From contig NZ_JADMLH010000005.1 of the NCBI RefSeq assembly GCF_016464385.1, positions 1 to 64,000 on the forward strand: DNA of 64,000 bases, written 5' to 3'. Within the stretch, counting starts at the first letter, position 1. Every line of letters begins with the position of its first letter. Source of the DNA: Nucisporomicrobium flavum. Lineage in GTDB: Bacteria > Actinomycetota > Actinomycetes > Mycobacteriales > Micromonosporaceae. The position numbers and the translations under genes are program-made. Below are positions 1 to 7,122 of the stretch, piece after piece. The notes under the pieces were generated by a model. The model was given only the letters and a program-made list of their open reading frames with translations. It did not search any database and was not told where the DNA came from.

Positions 1-1
1 C

Positions 2-109
2 CAAGCGGTGATCGCCCTGGCCCGCCGCCTGATCGACGTTATTTGGGCCCTGCTGCGCGACGGCCGTGAGTTCCATCCCTCACCACCGCTCACCGCGAAC
101 GCGGCTTGA
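2..109 (+). pseudogene. IS110-family transposase, C-terminal end (cut by window edge)
   Basis: The first 36 codons, open from the window edge to a TGA, encode a peptide containing ALARRLIDVIWALLRDGR. This is the conserved final helix of IS110/IS116/IS902 transposases, which recombine circular element DNA through a RuvC-like N-terminal domain and a C-terminal serine domain. Only the extreme C terminus is present, so I cannot say whether the element outside the window is intact. No inverted repeat is expected for IS110, and I see no clear element boundary in the 30 bases after the stop. The assignment rests on the C-terminal motif alone. Confidence 0.6.
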
Positions 110-139
110 CATGGTCATTGAAACTCCTCAGGCAGACGG

Positions 140-283
140 CTACCAGTTGGCGGGCGGGTCGCTGGCGGGGAAGGAGTCCCGGCCCCACACCTCCACGATG
201 TCCGGGTCGTCGGGATCGGTGCCGCCGGGCGCCGGGCGGGGAAGCGGGACCTTGTCGACGACCGGCCGTACGGTGGTGGTCAT
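140..283 (-). CDS. Small protein with C-terminal WGRDSFPASDPPANW motif
   Basis: This 47-residue protein has a Pro/Asp-rich middle and ends in Trp-Gly-Arg-Asp-Ser-Phe-Pro-Ala-Ser-Asp-Pro-Pro-Ala-Asn-Trp. Short proteins with this tail recur in actinobacteria without an assigned function. Its ATG overlaps the TGA of the upstream universal stress protein by four bases, so the two are translationally coupled and probably made together. No signal peptide or membrane segment is visible, and the composition suggests a mostly unstructured cytoplasmic peptide. The tail conservation plus the stress-protein partner suggest a stress-related accessory role; that is inference. Confidence 0.75.
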   Translation of the reverse strand: MTTTVRPVVDKVPLPRPAPGGTDPDDPDIVEVWGRDSFPASDPPANW

Positions 284-1125
284 CGTCCCTGCTCCTCGTC
301 CTCCCGGCGGGCGGTGCTGACCGGCACGACCGTGACCGGGCGGTCGGCGTGTTCGATGAGGGCGCGGGACGTCGAGCCGGCGATCAGGCCGCGGAAGCCA
401 CCGCGGCCGCGTGACCCGACGACGATCATCGCGGCGCCCAGGCGGTCGGCCGCGTCGATCAGCGCGGTCGCCGCGGTGTCTCCCTCGGCCGTCTCGTGGC
501 GGTACTTGACGTCGCTGTAGCGCCGGCCGAGCGCTTCGAGGTGCCCGGCCACCTCGGCGTCCGGGTGGATCCGGTCATGCGAAAGGATCACCAGCTCGGC
601 CTCGTGGCGGCGGGCGTCCGCGAAGGCGACCTCCGCAGCCGCGAGGGCGTGGGGTGACCCGTCCACCCCGGCCACGATCACGGCGTTGTCGTGCCGTTCC
701 CCGTCGCGGACGACGGTGACCGGCGCCGCGGCGTGCGCGGCGACCTGCGTGGCCGTCGAACCGGCGAGCAGACCGGCGAATCCGCCGATGCCGCGGTGGC
801 CGACGACCAGCAGCGCGGCGTCCCGCGAATAGGCGGTCAGGACCGCGCCGGGCGACCCGTCGATCAGCCGGGTGGTCACGGTGAGATCCGGCCATTCCTG
901 GCGTACGTCGTGGGCGGTGCGGGCGAGCAGGTCCAGCAGCGCGGCTCGGGGCCCGCGCAGGATCTCGTCGTACGGCGGATACATCGGCGGCGGGACGATG
1001 ACCCATCCGAACGCGTGCACGATGCTCAGGCCGGTTCCGCGCAGCGTGGCCTCCCGGGCCCCGTACCGCACGGCCGCCTCGGACGCTGCCGAACCGTCGA
1101 AGCCGACAACCACGGGCGCGCTCAT
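280..1125 (-). CDS. Tandem universal stress protein (two UspA domains)
   Basis: The 281-residue cytoplasmic protein has two UspA domains, about 1-140 and 147-270. Each ends in the ATP-binding signature G-x2-G-x9-G-S/T: GHRGIGGFAGLLAGST at 109-124 and GSRGRGGFRGLIAGST at 237-252. Both domains therefore look ATP-competent. Proteins of this type bind ATP and are induced under hypoxia, stationary phase or redox stress in actinomycetes. The ATG has an excellent ribosome site (GAGGAGG, seven bases upstream). The gene overlaps a 47-codon gene at its 3' end. Upstream lie two 17-bp direct repeats that may be regulatory. Identity is secure; the inducing stress is unknown. Confidence 0.93.
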   Translation of the reverse strand: MSAPVVVGFDGSAASEAAVRYGAREATLRGTGLSIVHAFGWVIVPPPMYPPYDEILRGPRAALLDLLARTAHDVRQEWPDLTVTTRLIDGSPGAVLTAYSRDAALLVVGHRGIGGFAGLLAGSTATQVAAHAAAPVTVVRDGERHDNAVIVAGVDGSPHALAAAEVAFADARRHEAELVILSHDRIHPDAEVAGHLEALGRRYSDVKYRHETAEGDTAATALIDAADRLGAAMIVVGSRGRGGFRGLIAGSTSRALIEHADRPVTVVPVSTARREDEEQGR

Positions 1126-1179
1126 CTCATACCTCCTCTGCGAATGCCGGCGTCTCGGCGACTGCCGGAGCCTCAAGTC

Positions 1180-1253
1180 TTGCCGGTGGCCGGAAAGCCG
1201 GACAGGCGTCCGACCCGTCAACGTGGTCGCCCTTGGTTGCCGGTCGCCGGAAA
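1180..1253. repeat. Pair of 17-bp direct repeats upstream of the stress-protein gene
   Basis: Positions 1180-1196 and 1237-1253 both read TTGCCGGT(G/C)GCCGGAAA, differing at one base and starting 57 bp apart. They lie between the stress-protein start (1125) and the stop of the MreB-like gene (1269). The location fits a paired activator or repressor site for the usp operon. No known binding consensus is recognised. Confidence 0.35.
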
Positions 1254-1268
1254 AGAGGGGACGGGCGG

Positions 1269-2090
1269 TCAGCCGGTGAGCAGCCGTCGCAGGCCGGTGA
1301 GGGTGGCCATCGGCGGATCGGCCGGCACGGTGACCGACAGGCCGGTCAGCGCGGCCAGCCGGGCGGCCACCCCGGGAACCGCCGCGCCACCGCCCGTGAG
1401 GATCAGCCGGCGGACGGCGCCACCGGGCCGGCGGGCGGAGCCGGGACCGCTGAGCCTGCGTACGGAGTCGGCGATCGGCAGGATCCGGTCGACGGGATCG
1501 TCGTGCTCGACGCGCTCGGCCGCGGCCACGCTGCGGTCGCGGATCCGGGCCACCTCGGTACGCCCGGATCCGATGTCCACGACGATCAGGTCGTCGCCTC
1601 CCGGGTCGGGCCGGCAGGCCAGGGCCGCCGCCAGGGGTTCCTCCACGGCGACCACCCGTCCGCCCAGCGCCCGGCGGACCGCGGCGACCAGGACGTTGCG
1701 CTGTCGCAGGGTCGCGGTCGCGGGCACGCCGACGAGCACGGGGAACGCATCGTCCGGCGGCAGGCCGAGGTCGGCCGCGAGCAGCCGCAGCAGATGGACG
1801 CAGGCGAAGAAGTCCCGTACGACGCCGTCGCGCACGGGCCAGGTCCGGGCCGCCCCGGCCCGGGCGGTCAGCGCCGCCCGGCCGGCGACGTGCCGGCCGT
1901 TGCCCGGCCGGCAGAGGACCGCGGGTTCGGCGAGCACCTCGCCGGTCGACGAGGTCCACAGCCGGACGGTGGAGGTGCCCAGGTCAAGGGCCAGTCGATG
2001 GCGTACGCCGGGACGGGCGTACGCGCCGGCGGTCAGCATGCCCATCGCCTGCTTGTGACGGACCGCAGCGCGATGGGCGTGCGGGTGCAT
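1269..2090 (-). CDS. MreB-like actin-fold ATPase (short paralogue)
   Basis: The protein belongs to the MreB/actin ATPase fold, which forms membrane-associated filaments that guide cell-wall synthesis. In the 273-residue form it shows phosphate-1 DLGTST (36-41), the MreB-like PVRDGVVRDF (85-94), EEPLAAA (150-156), phosphate-2 DIGSGRTEV (172-180) and adenosine motif LTGGGAAVPG (231-240). MreB proteins are usually about 335-345 residues, so this one is shorter and divergent, and a cell-shape role is not assured. The start is uncertain: I chose the ATG at 2090, but ATGs at 2045 or 2039 leave only a short lead before the first motif. A longer frame begins with TTG at 2129. No strong ribosome site marks any of them. 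Confidence 0.78.
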   Translation of the reverse strand: MHPHAHRAAVRHKQAMGMLTAGAYARPGVRHRLALDLGTSTVRLWTSSTGEVLAEPAVLCRPGNGRHVAGRAALTARAGAARTWPVRDGVVRDFFACVHLLRLLAADLGLPPDDAFPVLVGVPATATLRQRNVLVAAVRRALGGRVVAVEEPLAAALACRPDPGGDDLIVVDIGSGRTEVARIRDRSVAAAERVEHDDPVDRILPIADSVRRLSGPGSARRPGGAVRRLILTGGGAAVPGVAARLAALTGLSVTVPADPPMATLTGLRRLLTG

Positions 2091-2132
2091 GGTGGATGAA
2101 CGAAGGTCGGCATGGTTCTCCCAGGCCAAGGG

Positions 2133-2154
2133 GCAGCGTCATGGGAGACGCTGC
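2133..2154. other. Perfect 8-bp stem hairpin upstream of the MreB-like gene
   Basis: GCAGCGTC and GACGCTGC flank a six-base loop (ATGGGA). The hairpin lies about 45-65 bases upstream of the MreB-like ATG and just downstream of the small gene ending at 2168. It could be a weak terminator without a T tract or a leader structure; the sequence does not decide. Confidence 0.35.
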
Positions 2155-2167
2155 GCAGCGGGCGGCT

Positions 2168-2374
2168 TCAGATGCTCGTCGCCCACGCCGGCGGGGCCCG
2201 GTCCGCCGACCACGCCGGGACACAGCCCGGGATCACCCGGCGGGTCAGCCGGAAGACGATGCACAGCCCGCCGTCGCGTGCGGCGGCCAGGGCGGCCATC
2301 AGCAGGGCCCACAGAACCAGCGCCGGCAGCGTGGAGCGCGTGCCGGTGCCGCCGAAGCCACGCCCGTCCTGCAT
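2168..2374 (-). CDS. Possible small single-pass membrane protein
   Basis: An open frame of 68 codons, starting at an ATG at 2374 (an in-frame ATG at 2386 is also possible), encodes a protein with one hydrophobic stretch at about residues 14-30. A basic segment (RLTRRVI) follows, which would place the C terminus in the cytoplasm. It fills a gap that otherwise has no gene between the permease and the MreB-like gene, on the same strand as both. I recognise no family, the ribosome site is weak and high-GC DNA produces chance frames, so it may not be real. Confidence 0.35.
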   Translation of the reverse strand: MQDGRGFGGTGTRSTLPALVLWALLMAALAAARDGGLCIVFRLTRRVIPGCVPAWSADRAPPAWATSI

Positions 2375-2441
2375 GCCGGCCACCATAGCCCACTGTCCGT
2401 GGCCGCGGCCACGACGCTGCGTACGCTCTGGCGGCTACGGG

Positions 2442-3863
2442 TCAGGGCCGGTCGCGGTTGAGGAGGGAGTGGCGCCGGCCGTACGTCCAGTACACCACCG
2501 CGCCCAGCACGAACCAGACCACGAACCGGACCCACGTCACCGGCGACAGGAACGTGATCAGCCAGATCGAGAAGACCACGCCCAGCGCCGGCACCACCGG
2601 CATTCCCGGCAGCCGGAACGTCCGGGGCAGCTCCGGCCGCCGGCGGCGCAGCACGATCACTGCCACGCAGACCACGATGAACGCGAGCAGGATGCCGATG
2701 TTCGTCAGTTCCGCCGCCTCGCGGATGGGCAGGAAGCCAGCGATGATCGCCGAGGCCACGCCGACGATCCAGGTGACGCGGGAGGGTACGCGGCGCACCG
2801 GGTGGAGGCGGGCGAACCAGGAGGGCAGCAGGCCGTCGCGGCTCATGGCGTACCAGACGCGGGTGACGCCGAGCATGAAGGTGAACATCACCGTGAGGAT
2901 GCCGATGATGGCGCCGACCGCGATGACGTCGGCGAGGCCGGAGAGGCCGACCGAGGCGAACGCCGAGGAGAAGCCGCTGGTGGGGTTGATGTCCCGGTAG
3001 TTCTGCATGCCGGTGAGCACGAGGGTGGCCAGTACGTACAGGACCATGGAGACGGCCAGCGAGTAGACGATGGCCCGGGGAAGGTGGCGGCGCGCGTCGC
3101 GGGACTCCTCGGCCGCGGTGCTCATCGCGTCGTAGCCGAAGACCGCGAAGAACACGGTGGCCGCGCCGGTGATCGCGCCGCCGACGCCGAAGGGGAAGAA
3201 CGGCCGGTAGTTGGCCGTCTTGATGTGGAAGAAGCCGACCACGACGACGAGCAGGACCACCGCGATCTTGATGCCCACCACGGCGGTCTCGGCGCGCGCG
3301 GCCGCGCGGATCCCCCGGTTCAGCAGGTACGCGATGAGCAGGCACAGCAGCACGGCGAACAGGTCGACCACGTGGCCGTCACCCGTACCGGGCGCACCCA
3401 GCATCCAGTTCGGCAGGTCGACGCCGATCTCGGCCATGAGGAACGCGAAGTAGCCGGAGATGCCGATCGCCACGACCGCCACGATGGCCGTGTACTCCAG
3501 GAGCAGGTCCCAGCCGATGAACCAGCCGACGACCTCGCCCAGCACGACGTAGCCGTACGTGTAGGCGGATCCGGCCTTGGGGATCATGCCGGCGAACTCG
3601 GCGTAGGACAGCGCCGCGGCGGCGCTGGCGACGCCGGCGATGAGGAACGAGATGAGCACAGCCGGGCCGGCCGTCTCGTGGGCGACCGCACCGGCAAGGG
3701 CGAAGATGCCCGCGCCGATGATGCCGCCGATGCCGATGGCGGTGAGTTGCCACAGGCCGAGCGAGCGGTTGAGGCCCTCGCCGGTGTCGTCGGTGATGTC
3801 CTCGACGGGCTTGCGGCGGAACAGACCCGATCCGCGGCCGAAGCGTTCCGGTGTCGTCGTCAT
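2442..3863 (-). CDS. APC-superfamily amino-acid permease (cationic amino-acid transporter type)
   Basis: This 473-residue integral membrane protein has about 12 hydrophobic segments. The first carries the APC hallmark GIGGIIGAGIFALAG, where glycines unwind the helix at the substrate site. Segment 3 is preceded by PKAGSAYTYGYVVLGE, typical of the bacterial CAT group that carries lysine, arginine, ornithine or neutral amino acids by proton exchange. The N terminus is a charged cytoplasmic tail. The gene ends 50 bases after the carbohydrate cluster on the same strand begins downstream of position 3914's stop, so it is nearby but not clearly in that operon. The exact substrate cannot be read from the sequence. 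Confidence 0.9.
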   Translation of the reverse strand: MTTTPERFGRGSGLFRRKPVEDITDDTGEGLNRSLGLWQLTAIGIGGIIGAGIFALAGAVAHETAGPAVLISFLIAGVASAAAALSYAEFAGMIPKAGSAYTYGYVVLGEVVGWFIGWDLLLEYTAIVAVVAIGISGYFAFLMAEIGVDLPNWMLGAPGTGDGHVVDLFAVLLCLLIAYLLNRGIRAAARAETAVVGIKIAVVLLVVVVGFFHIKTANYRPFFPFGVGGAITGAATVFFAVFGYDAMSTAAEESRDARRHLPRAIVYSLAVSMVLYVLATLVLTGMQNYRDINPTSGFSSAFASVGLSGLADVIAVGAIIGILTVMFTFMLGVTRVWYAMSRDGLLPSWFARLHPVRRVPSRVTWIVGVASAIIAGFLPIREAAELTNIGILLAFIVVCVAVIVLRRRRPELPRTFRLPGMPVVPALGVVFSIWLITFLSPVTWVRFVVWFVLGAVVYWTYGRRHSLLNRDRP

Positions 3864-3913
3864 GTCAACGGCCTACCATGCCGGCAGCGGCACCGCATCC
3901 ACAGAGATAAATA

Positions 3914-4717
3914 TCAGGCGACGTGGGTGCGGTACCGCGTGATCGTCTCGGCGAGGATGTCGCGTCCCGGGCGGCCCCACAGCTCCTCGTTGAAGACCTC
4001 CACCTCGACCGGCCCGGTGTAGCCCGCCGCGTCCACGGCCTCCCGGAAGCGGCGCAGCTCGACGCAGCCGGTGCCGGGCAGGCCCCGGCCGAGCAGCACC
4101 CCGGCGGGCAGCGGGGTGAGCCAGTCGGCGGCCTGGAAGCAGGCGATGCGGCGTTCCCGGCCCGCCCGGCCGATCTGCGCCCAGACGTCGTCGTCCCACC
4201 ACAGGTGGTACGTGTCCACGACGACGCCCACGGCTTCCGGCGGGTACGGCGCGGCGAGGTCGAGGGCCTGCTCGAGGGTCGACACGACGCACCGGTCGGA
4301 GCAGAACATCGGGTGCAGGGCTTCGACGGCGAGCTGGACGCCGCCGGCGAGCGCGTACGGCACCAGCTCCCCGAGGGCCGCGCCGATGTGCGCGCGGGCG
4401 GCGTCGAGGTCGCGGCTGTCCGCGGGCAGGCCGCCGGAGACCAGGACGAGCACGGGCGCACCCAGCGTCGCGGCCTCGTCGATGGCGCGCCTGTTCTCGT
4501 CGAACCAGCCCGGTTGCTGGAAGAAGCCACCGCGGCACAGCGAGGTGACGGCGAGGCCGGAGTCCCGCATGAGGCCGGCCGCGCGCTGCACCCCGTACGC
4601 CTGAACGTCCTCGCGCCAGAGCCCGACGGCGGTGACGCCCTCCGCGACGCAGCCGGCCGCCAGGTCCGGCAGCGGCCATCCCTTCGCGGTGGCCTGGTTG
4701 AACGAGAAGCGCTTCAC
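3914..4717 (-). CDS. Sugar phosphate isomerase/epimerase (AP-endonuclease-2-like TIM barrel)
   Basis: The 267-residue protein has the xylose-isomerase-like TIM-barrel fold. Expected metal ligands and acid/base residues are visible: E132 in VEALHP, D168 and H171 in VDTYHLWWD, and acidic residues around 238-244 in VEVEVFNEE. Relatives (IolE, IolI, hydroxypyruvate isomerase, 3-keto-glycoside lyases) isomerise, dehydrate or cleave keto sugars using a divalent metal. The start is the GTG at 4717, which overlaps the stop of the upstream DUF993 gene by four bases. The gene is third in a coupled Gfo/Idh-DUF993-isomerase operon behind a LacI-type promoter, so its substrate is probably the product of those enzymes. 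Confidence 0.85.
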   Translation of the reverse strand: MKRFSFNQATAKGWPLPDLAAGCVAEGVTAVGLWREDVQAYGVQRAAGLMRDSGLAVTSLCRGGFFQQPGWFDENRRAIDEAATLGAPVLVLVSGGLPADSRDLDAARAHIGAALGELVPYALAGGVQLAVEALHPMFCSDRCVVSTLEQALDLAAPYPPEAVGVVVDTYHLWWDDDVWAQIGRAGRERRIACFQAADWLTPLPAGVLLGRGLPGTGCVELRRFREAVDAAGYTGPVEVEVFNEELWGRPGRDILAETITRYRTHVA

Positions 4718-5868
4718 GGCTGCGCCACCCCCGCGGTGACGGCCCAGGCGCGGGCGCGGCAGGCGGCCAGGCCGGCATCGGGCAGCACGCCCGCCGCGTC
4801 CGCGAGCCGCAGCAACCGGGCCAGATGCACCGGTGACCGTCCGTTGTGGACTCCCCCGGCCATGACGAAATGGTCCTGGTGGCCGGCCAGCCAGGCGAGG
4901 AAGACGATGCCGGTCTTGTAGAACCAGGTAGGTGCCGCGAACAGGTGGCGGGCCAGGGTCACGGTCGGTGCGAGGATCCCGTCGTACGCCGTGACGTCGC
5001 CGTCGTCCAAGGCTCGGAGCGCCGCCGCTGCGGGTGGCGCGATGGCGGCCAGGACACCGAGCAGCGCGTCGGAATGCCCCTGCTCGTCGCCGCGGATAAG
5101 CGCCGGGTAGTGGAAGTCGTCGCCGGTGTAGAGGCGTACGCCCGCGGGCAGCCGCCGCCGCAGCGCGACCTCGAACGCCTCGTCGAGCAGCGACAGCTTG
5201 ATGCCGTCGACGCGTCCGGGGTGCGCAGCGATGAGCTCGACGACGGTGTCGGCGGCGCGGGCCGGGTCGTCCGAACCCCAGTAGCCGCCGAGCAACGGGT
5301 CGAACGCCGGGCCGAGCCAGTGCAGGATCACCGGGCTCCCCGCCTCGGCGAGGAGGCGGCCGTAGATGTCGAGGTAGTCCCCGGCCCGGGTGGCGGTGGC
5401 GGCCAAGTGCCGGCTGCACATGAGGACCGGGTCCGCGCCGGCCTCCTGGACATCGGTGAGCTGTTCGGCGTACGCCTTATGCACCTCGTCGAGGGTGGCC
5501 GGGCCGGGCGCGAGCTGGTCCGTGGCGACGCCCGCCACGATGCTGCCACCGACGGCCGCCGCCTCCCGCGCGGAACGGCGGATCAGCTCGCGGGCCGCCG
5601 GATAGTCCAGGCCCATGCCGCGCTGCGCGGTGTCCATCGCCTCGGCCACGCCGAACCCGTACGACCACAGGTGCCGCCGGAACGCCAGCGTGGCCTCCCA
5701 GTCGAGGATGGGCGGCGCGCCGGGCACGTTCTCCGCCCTCGGATCGGCGACCACGTGCGCCGCGGCGTACGCGATCCGGCTCGTGAACCGCTTGCCGGGA
5801 GTCGCGTAGCCCGCGCCGGCGCCCGACAGGGTCAGCGGCCCGTCGGGCAGGTGCACGGTCGCGCTCAT
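4714..5868 (-). CDS. DUF993 family protein (dihydrodipicolinate-synthase-like)
   Basis: The 384-residue protein matches the DUF993 family, often labelled dihydrodipicolinate synthase-like. Recognisable stretches include PILDWEATLAFRRHLWSYG near residue 50, GHSDALLG, and WFYKTGIVFLAWLAGHQDHF near residue 330. The fold is expected to be a TIM barrel with aldolase or dehydratase chemistry on a sugar-acid-like substrate, but no reaction is established for the family to my knowledge. The ATG at 5868 overlaps the TGA of the oxidoreductase gene and the 3' end overlaps the isomerase GTG, so the three are translated as a coupled unit. The earlier in-frame ATG at 6105 would run into the upstream gene and is rejected. 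Confidence 0.85.
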   Translation of the reverse strand: MSATVHLPDGPLTLSGAGAGYATPGKRFTSRIAYAAAHVVADPRAENVPGAPPILDWEATLAFRRHLWSYGFGVAEAMDTAQRGMGLDYPAARELIRRSAREAAAVGGSIVAGVATDQLAPGPATLDEVHKAYAEQLTDVQEAGADPVLMCSRHLAATATRAGDYLDIYGRLLAEAGSPVILHWLGPAFDPLLGGYWGSDDPARAADTVVELIAAHPGRVDGIKLSLLDEAFEVALRRRLPAGVRLYTGDDFHYPALIRGDEQGHSDALLGVLAAIAPPAAAALRALDDGDVTAYDGILAPTVTLARHLFAAPTWFYKTGIVFLAWLAGHQDHFVMAGGVHNGRSPVHLARLLRLADAAGVLPDAGLAACRARAWAVTAGVAQP

Positions 5869-7019
5869 CTGTGCAGCTCGGGAATCTCGACGCGGCGGCC
5901 CTCGCGGGCGGACTGCAGCCCCAGCTCGGCCAGTTGCACGCCGCGCGCGCCGGCCCACAGGTCCCACGTGTACGGCGCGTCCTCGGCAACGTGGCGCAGG
6001 AACATCTCCCACTGCGCCTTGAAGCCGTTGTCGAACTCCTCGTTGTCCGGTACCTCCTGCCACTGCTCGCGGAACGCATGGCTGACCGGCAGATCGGGGT
6101 TCCACACCGGTTTCGGCGTGGCGGCCCGGTGCTGGACCTTGCAGCCGCGCAGCCCCGCCACGGCGCTGCCCTCGGTGCCGTCGACCTGGAACTCGACCAG
6201 CTCGTCGCGGTTGACCCGGACGGCCCAGGAGGAGTTGATCTGGGCGATCACGCCGCCGTCTAGTTCGAAGATCCCGTACGCGGCGTCGTCGGCGGTCGCC
6301 TCGTACGGCTCGCCGTTCTCGTCCCAGCGGCGCGGGATGTGCGTGGCCACCTGGGCGGTGACGGCGCGGACGGGGGCGAAGAGCTGCTCGAGCACGTAGT
6401 GCCAGTGCGGGAACATGTCGACGACGATGCCGCCGCCGTCGGCCGCCCGGTAGTTCCAGCTGGGGCGCTGGGCGGCCTGCCAGTCGCCCTCGAAGACCCA
6501 GTAGCCGAACTCCCCGCGTACGGAAAGGATGCGGCCGAAGAAACCGCCGTCGACGAGCCGCTGCAGTTTGCGCAACCCGGGCAGGAAGAGCTTGTCCTGC
6601 ACGACGCCGTGGCGCACGCCGGCCGCGTCGGCGGCGCGGGCCAGGTCGGCGGCGCCCTGCAGCGTGGTGGCCAGGGGCTTCTCGGTGTAGATGTGCTTGC
6701 CCGCCTCGATCGCCTGGTGGATCGCCTTCTCGCGCTCGCTGGTGACCTGGGCGTCGAAGTAGATCCGCACGTCGGGGCGGGCCAGAGCGGCGCCCAGGTC
6801 GGTGGTCCAGTCGGTGAGCCCGTGCCGCGCGGCGACGTCGCGGAGCTTCGCCTCGGTGCGCCCGACGAGGACCGGCTCGGGCCAGAGCACCGAACCGTCG
6901 CGCAGCGGCAGTCCTCCGCCGTCCCGGATGGCCAGCAGGGAGCGGACCAGATGCTGCCGGTAGCCCATCCGGCCGGTCACGCCGTTCATGACTATCCCGA
7001 TGGGAACGCGAGCGGTCAT
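5865..7019 (-). CDS. Gfo/Idh/MocA-family NAD(P)-dependent sugar oxidoreductase
   Basis: The 384-residue protein has an N-terminal Rossmann fold (GIVMNGVTGRMGYRQ, 8-22), the family EKP motif at 113-115 (catalytic lysine) and a C-terminal alpha/beta substrate domain. Relatives oxidise a ring hydroxyl of a sugar, inositol or glycoside, often giving 3-keto products. The ATG follows a good ribosome site (GGAGGG). It is the promoter-proximal gene of a three-gene coupled operon, and a LacI-type half-palindrome overlaps its predicted start of transcription. It differs from the usual GxGxxG in having GVTGRMG, which some subfamily members share. Substrate unknown. Confidence 0.88.
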   Translation of the reverse strand: MTARVPIGIVMNGVTGRMGYRQHLVRSLLAIRDGGGLPLRDGSVLWPEPVLVGRTEAKLRDVAARHGLTDWTTDLGAALARPDVRIYFDAQVTSEREKAIHQAIEAGKHIYTEKPLATTLQGAADLARAADAAGVRHGVVQDKLFLPGLRKLQRLVDGGFFGRILSVRGEFGYWVFEGDWQAAQRPSWNYRAADGGGIVVDMFPHWHYVLEQLFAPVRAVTAQVATHIPRRWDENGEPYEATADDAAYGIFELDGGVIAQINSSWAVRVNRDELVEFQVDGTEGSAVAGLRGCKVQHRAATPKPVWNPDLPVSHAFREQWQEVPDNEEFDNGFKAQWEMFLRHVAEDAPYTWDLWAGARGVQLAELGLQSAREGRRVEIPELHR

Positions 7020-7036
7020 GGCGGCACCCTCCGCTA

Positions 7037-7050
7037 GGTAAGCGCTTTCC
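7037..7050. promoter_or_regulatory. LacI-type operator O2 (imperfect palindrome)
   Basis: GGTAAGCGCTTTCC contains the AAGCGCTT core typical of LacI/GalR-family operators. It covers the predicted transcription start (about 7048) of the Gfo/Idh operon, so a bound repressor would block initiation. Confidence 0.7.
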
Positions 7051-7054
7051 TCGC

Positions 7055-7084
7055 AGGCTACCGGCGCGTGCGGCGCTCGGGCAA
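7055..7084 (-). promoter_or_regulatory. Predicted promoter of the Gfo/Idh-DUF993-isomerase operon
   Basis: On the minus strand TTGCCC (7084-7079) and TAGCCT (7060-7055) are separated by 18 bases, a fair match to the main actinobacterial sigma consensus. The -35 lies inside the strong LacI palindrome, so repressor binding should exclude RNA polymerase. Confidence 0.5.
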
Positions 7085-7095
7085 GCGCTTGCCCG
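7078..7095. promoter_or_regulatory. LacI-type operator O1 (perfect 18-bp palindrome)
   Basis: CGGGCAAGCGCTTGCCCG is a perfect palindrome with the LacI/GalR core AAGCGCTT. It lies between the divergent lacI and Gfo/Idh genes, covering the -35 of the Gfo/Idh promoter and the -35 position of the putative leaderless lacI promoter. It is almost certainly the operator of the adjacent regulator. Confidence 0.85.
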
Positions 7096-7107
7096 GCCCC
7101 GGTCGGC

Positions 7108-7122
7108 TAGGGTGATCGCGTG
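7108..7122 (+). promoter_or_regulatory. Putative leaderless promoter of lacI (-10 TAGGGT)
   Basis: TAGGGT at 7108-7113 is followed by six bases and then the GTG start at 7120. A TANNNT box ending six or seven bases before the start codon is the usual arrangement for leaderless actinobacterial transcripts. No convincing ribosome site precedes this GTG. Confidence 0.5.

Noticed and set aside
2091..2129. TTG-initiated N-terminal extension of the MreB-like protein
   Set aside because: The codons from 2129 start with TTG and lack a ribosome site, and MreB proteins have only a few residues before the first phosphate motif.
2112..4022. A 636-codon plus-strand open frame antisense to the APC permease
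   Set aside because: His/Asp/Arg-rich composition and antisense location to a clear permease make it a shadow.
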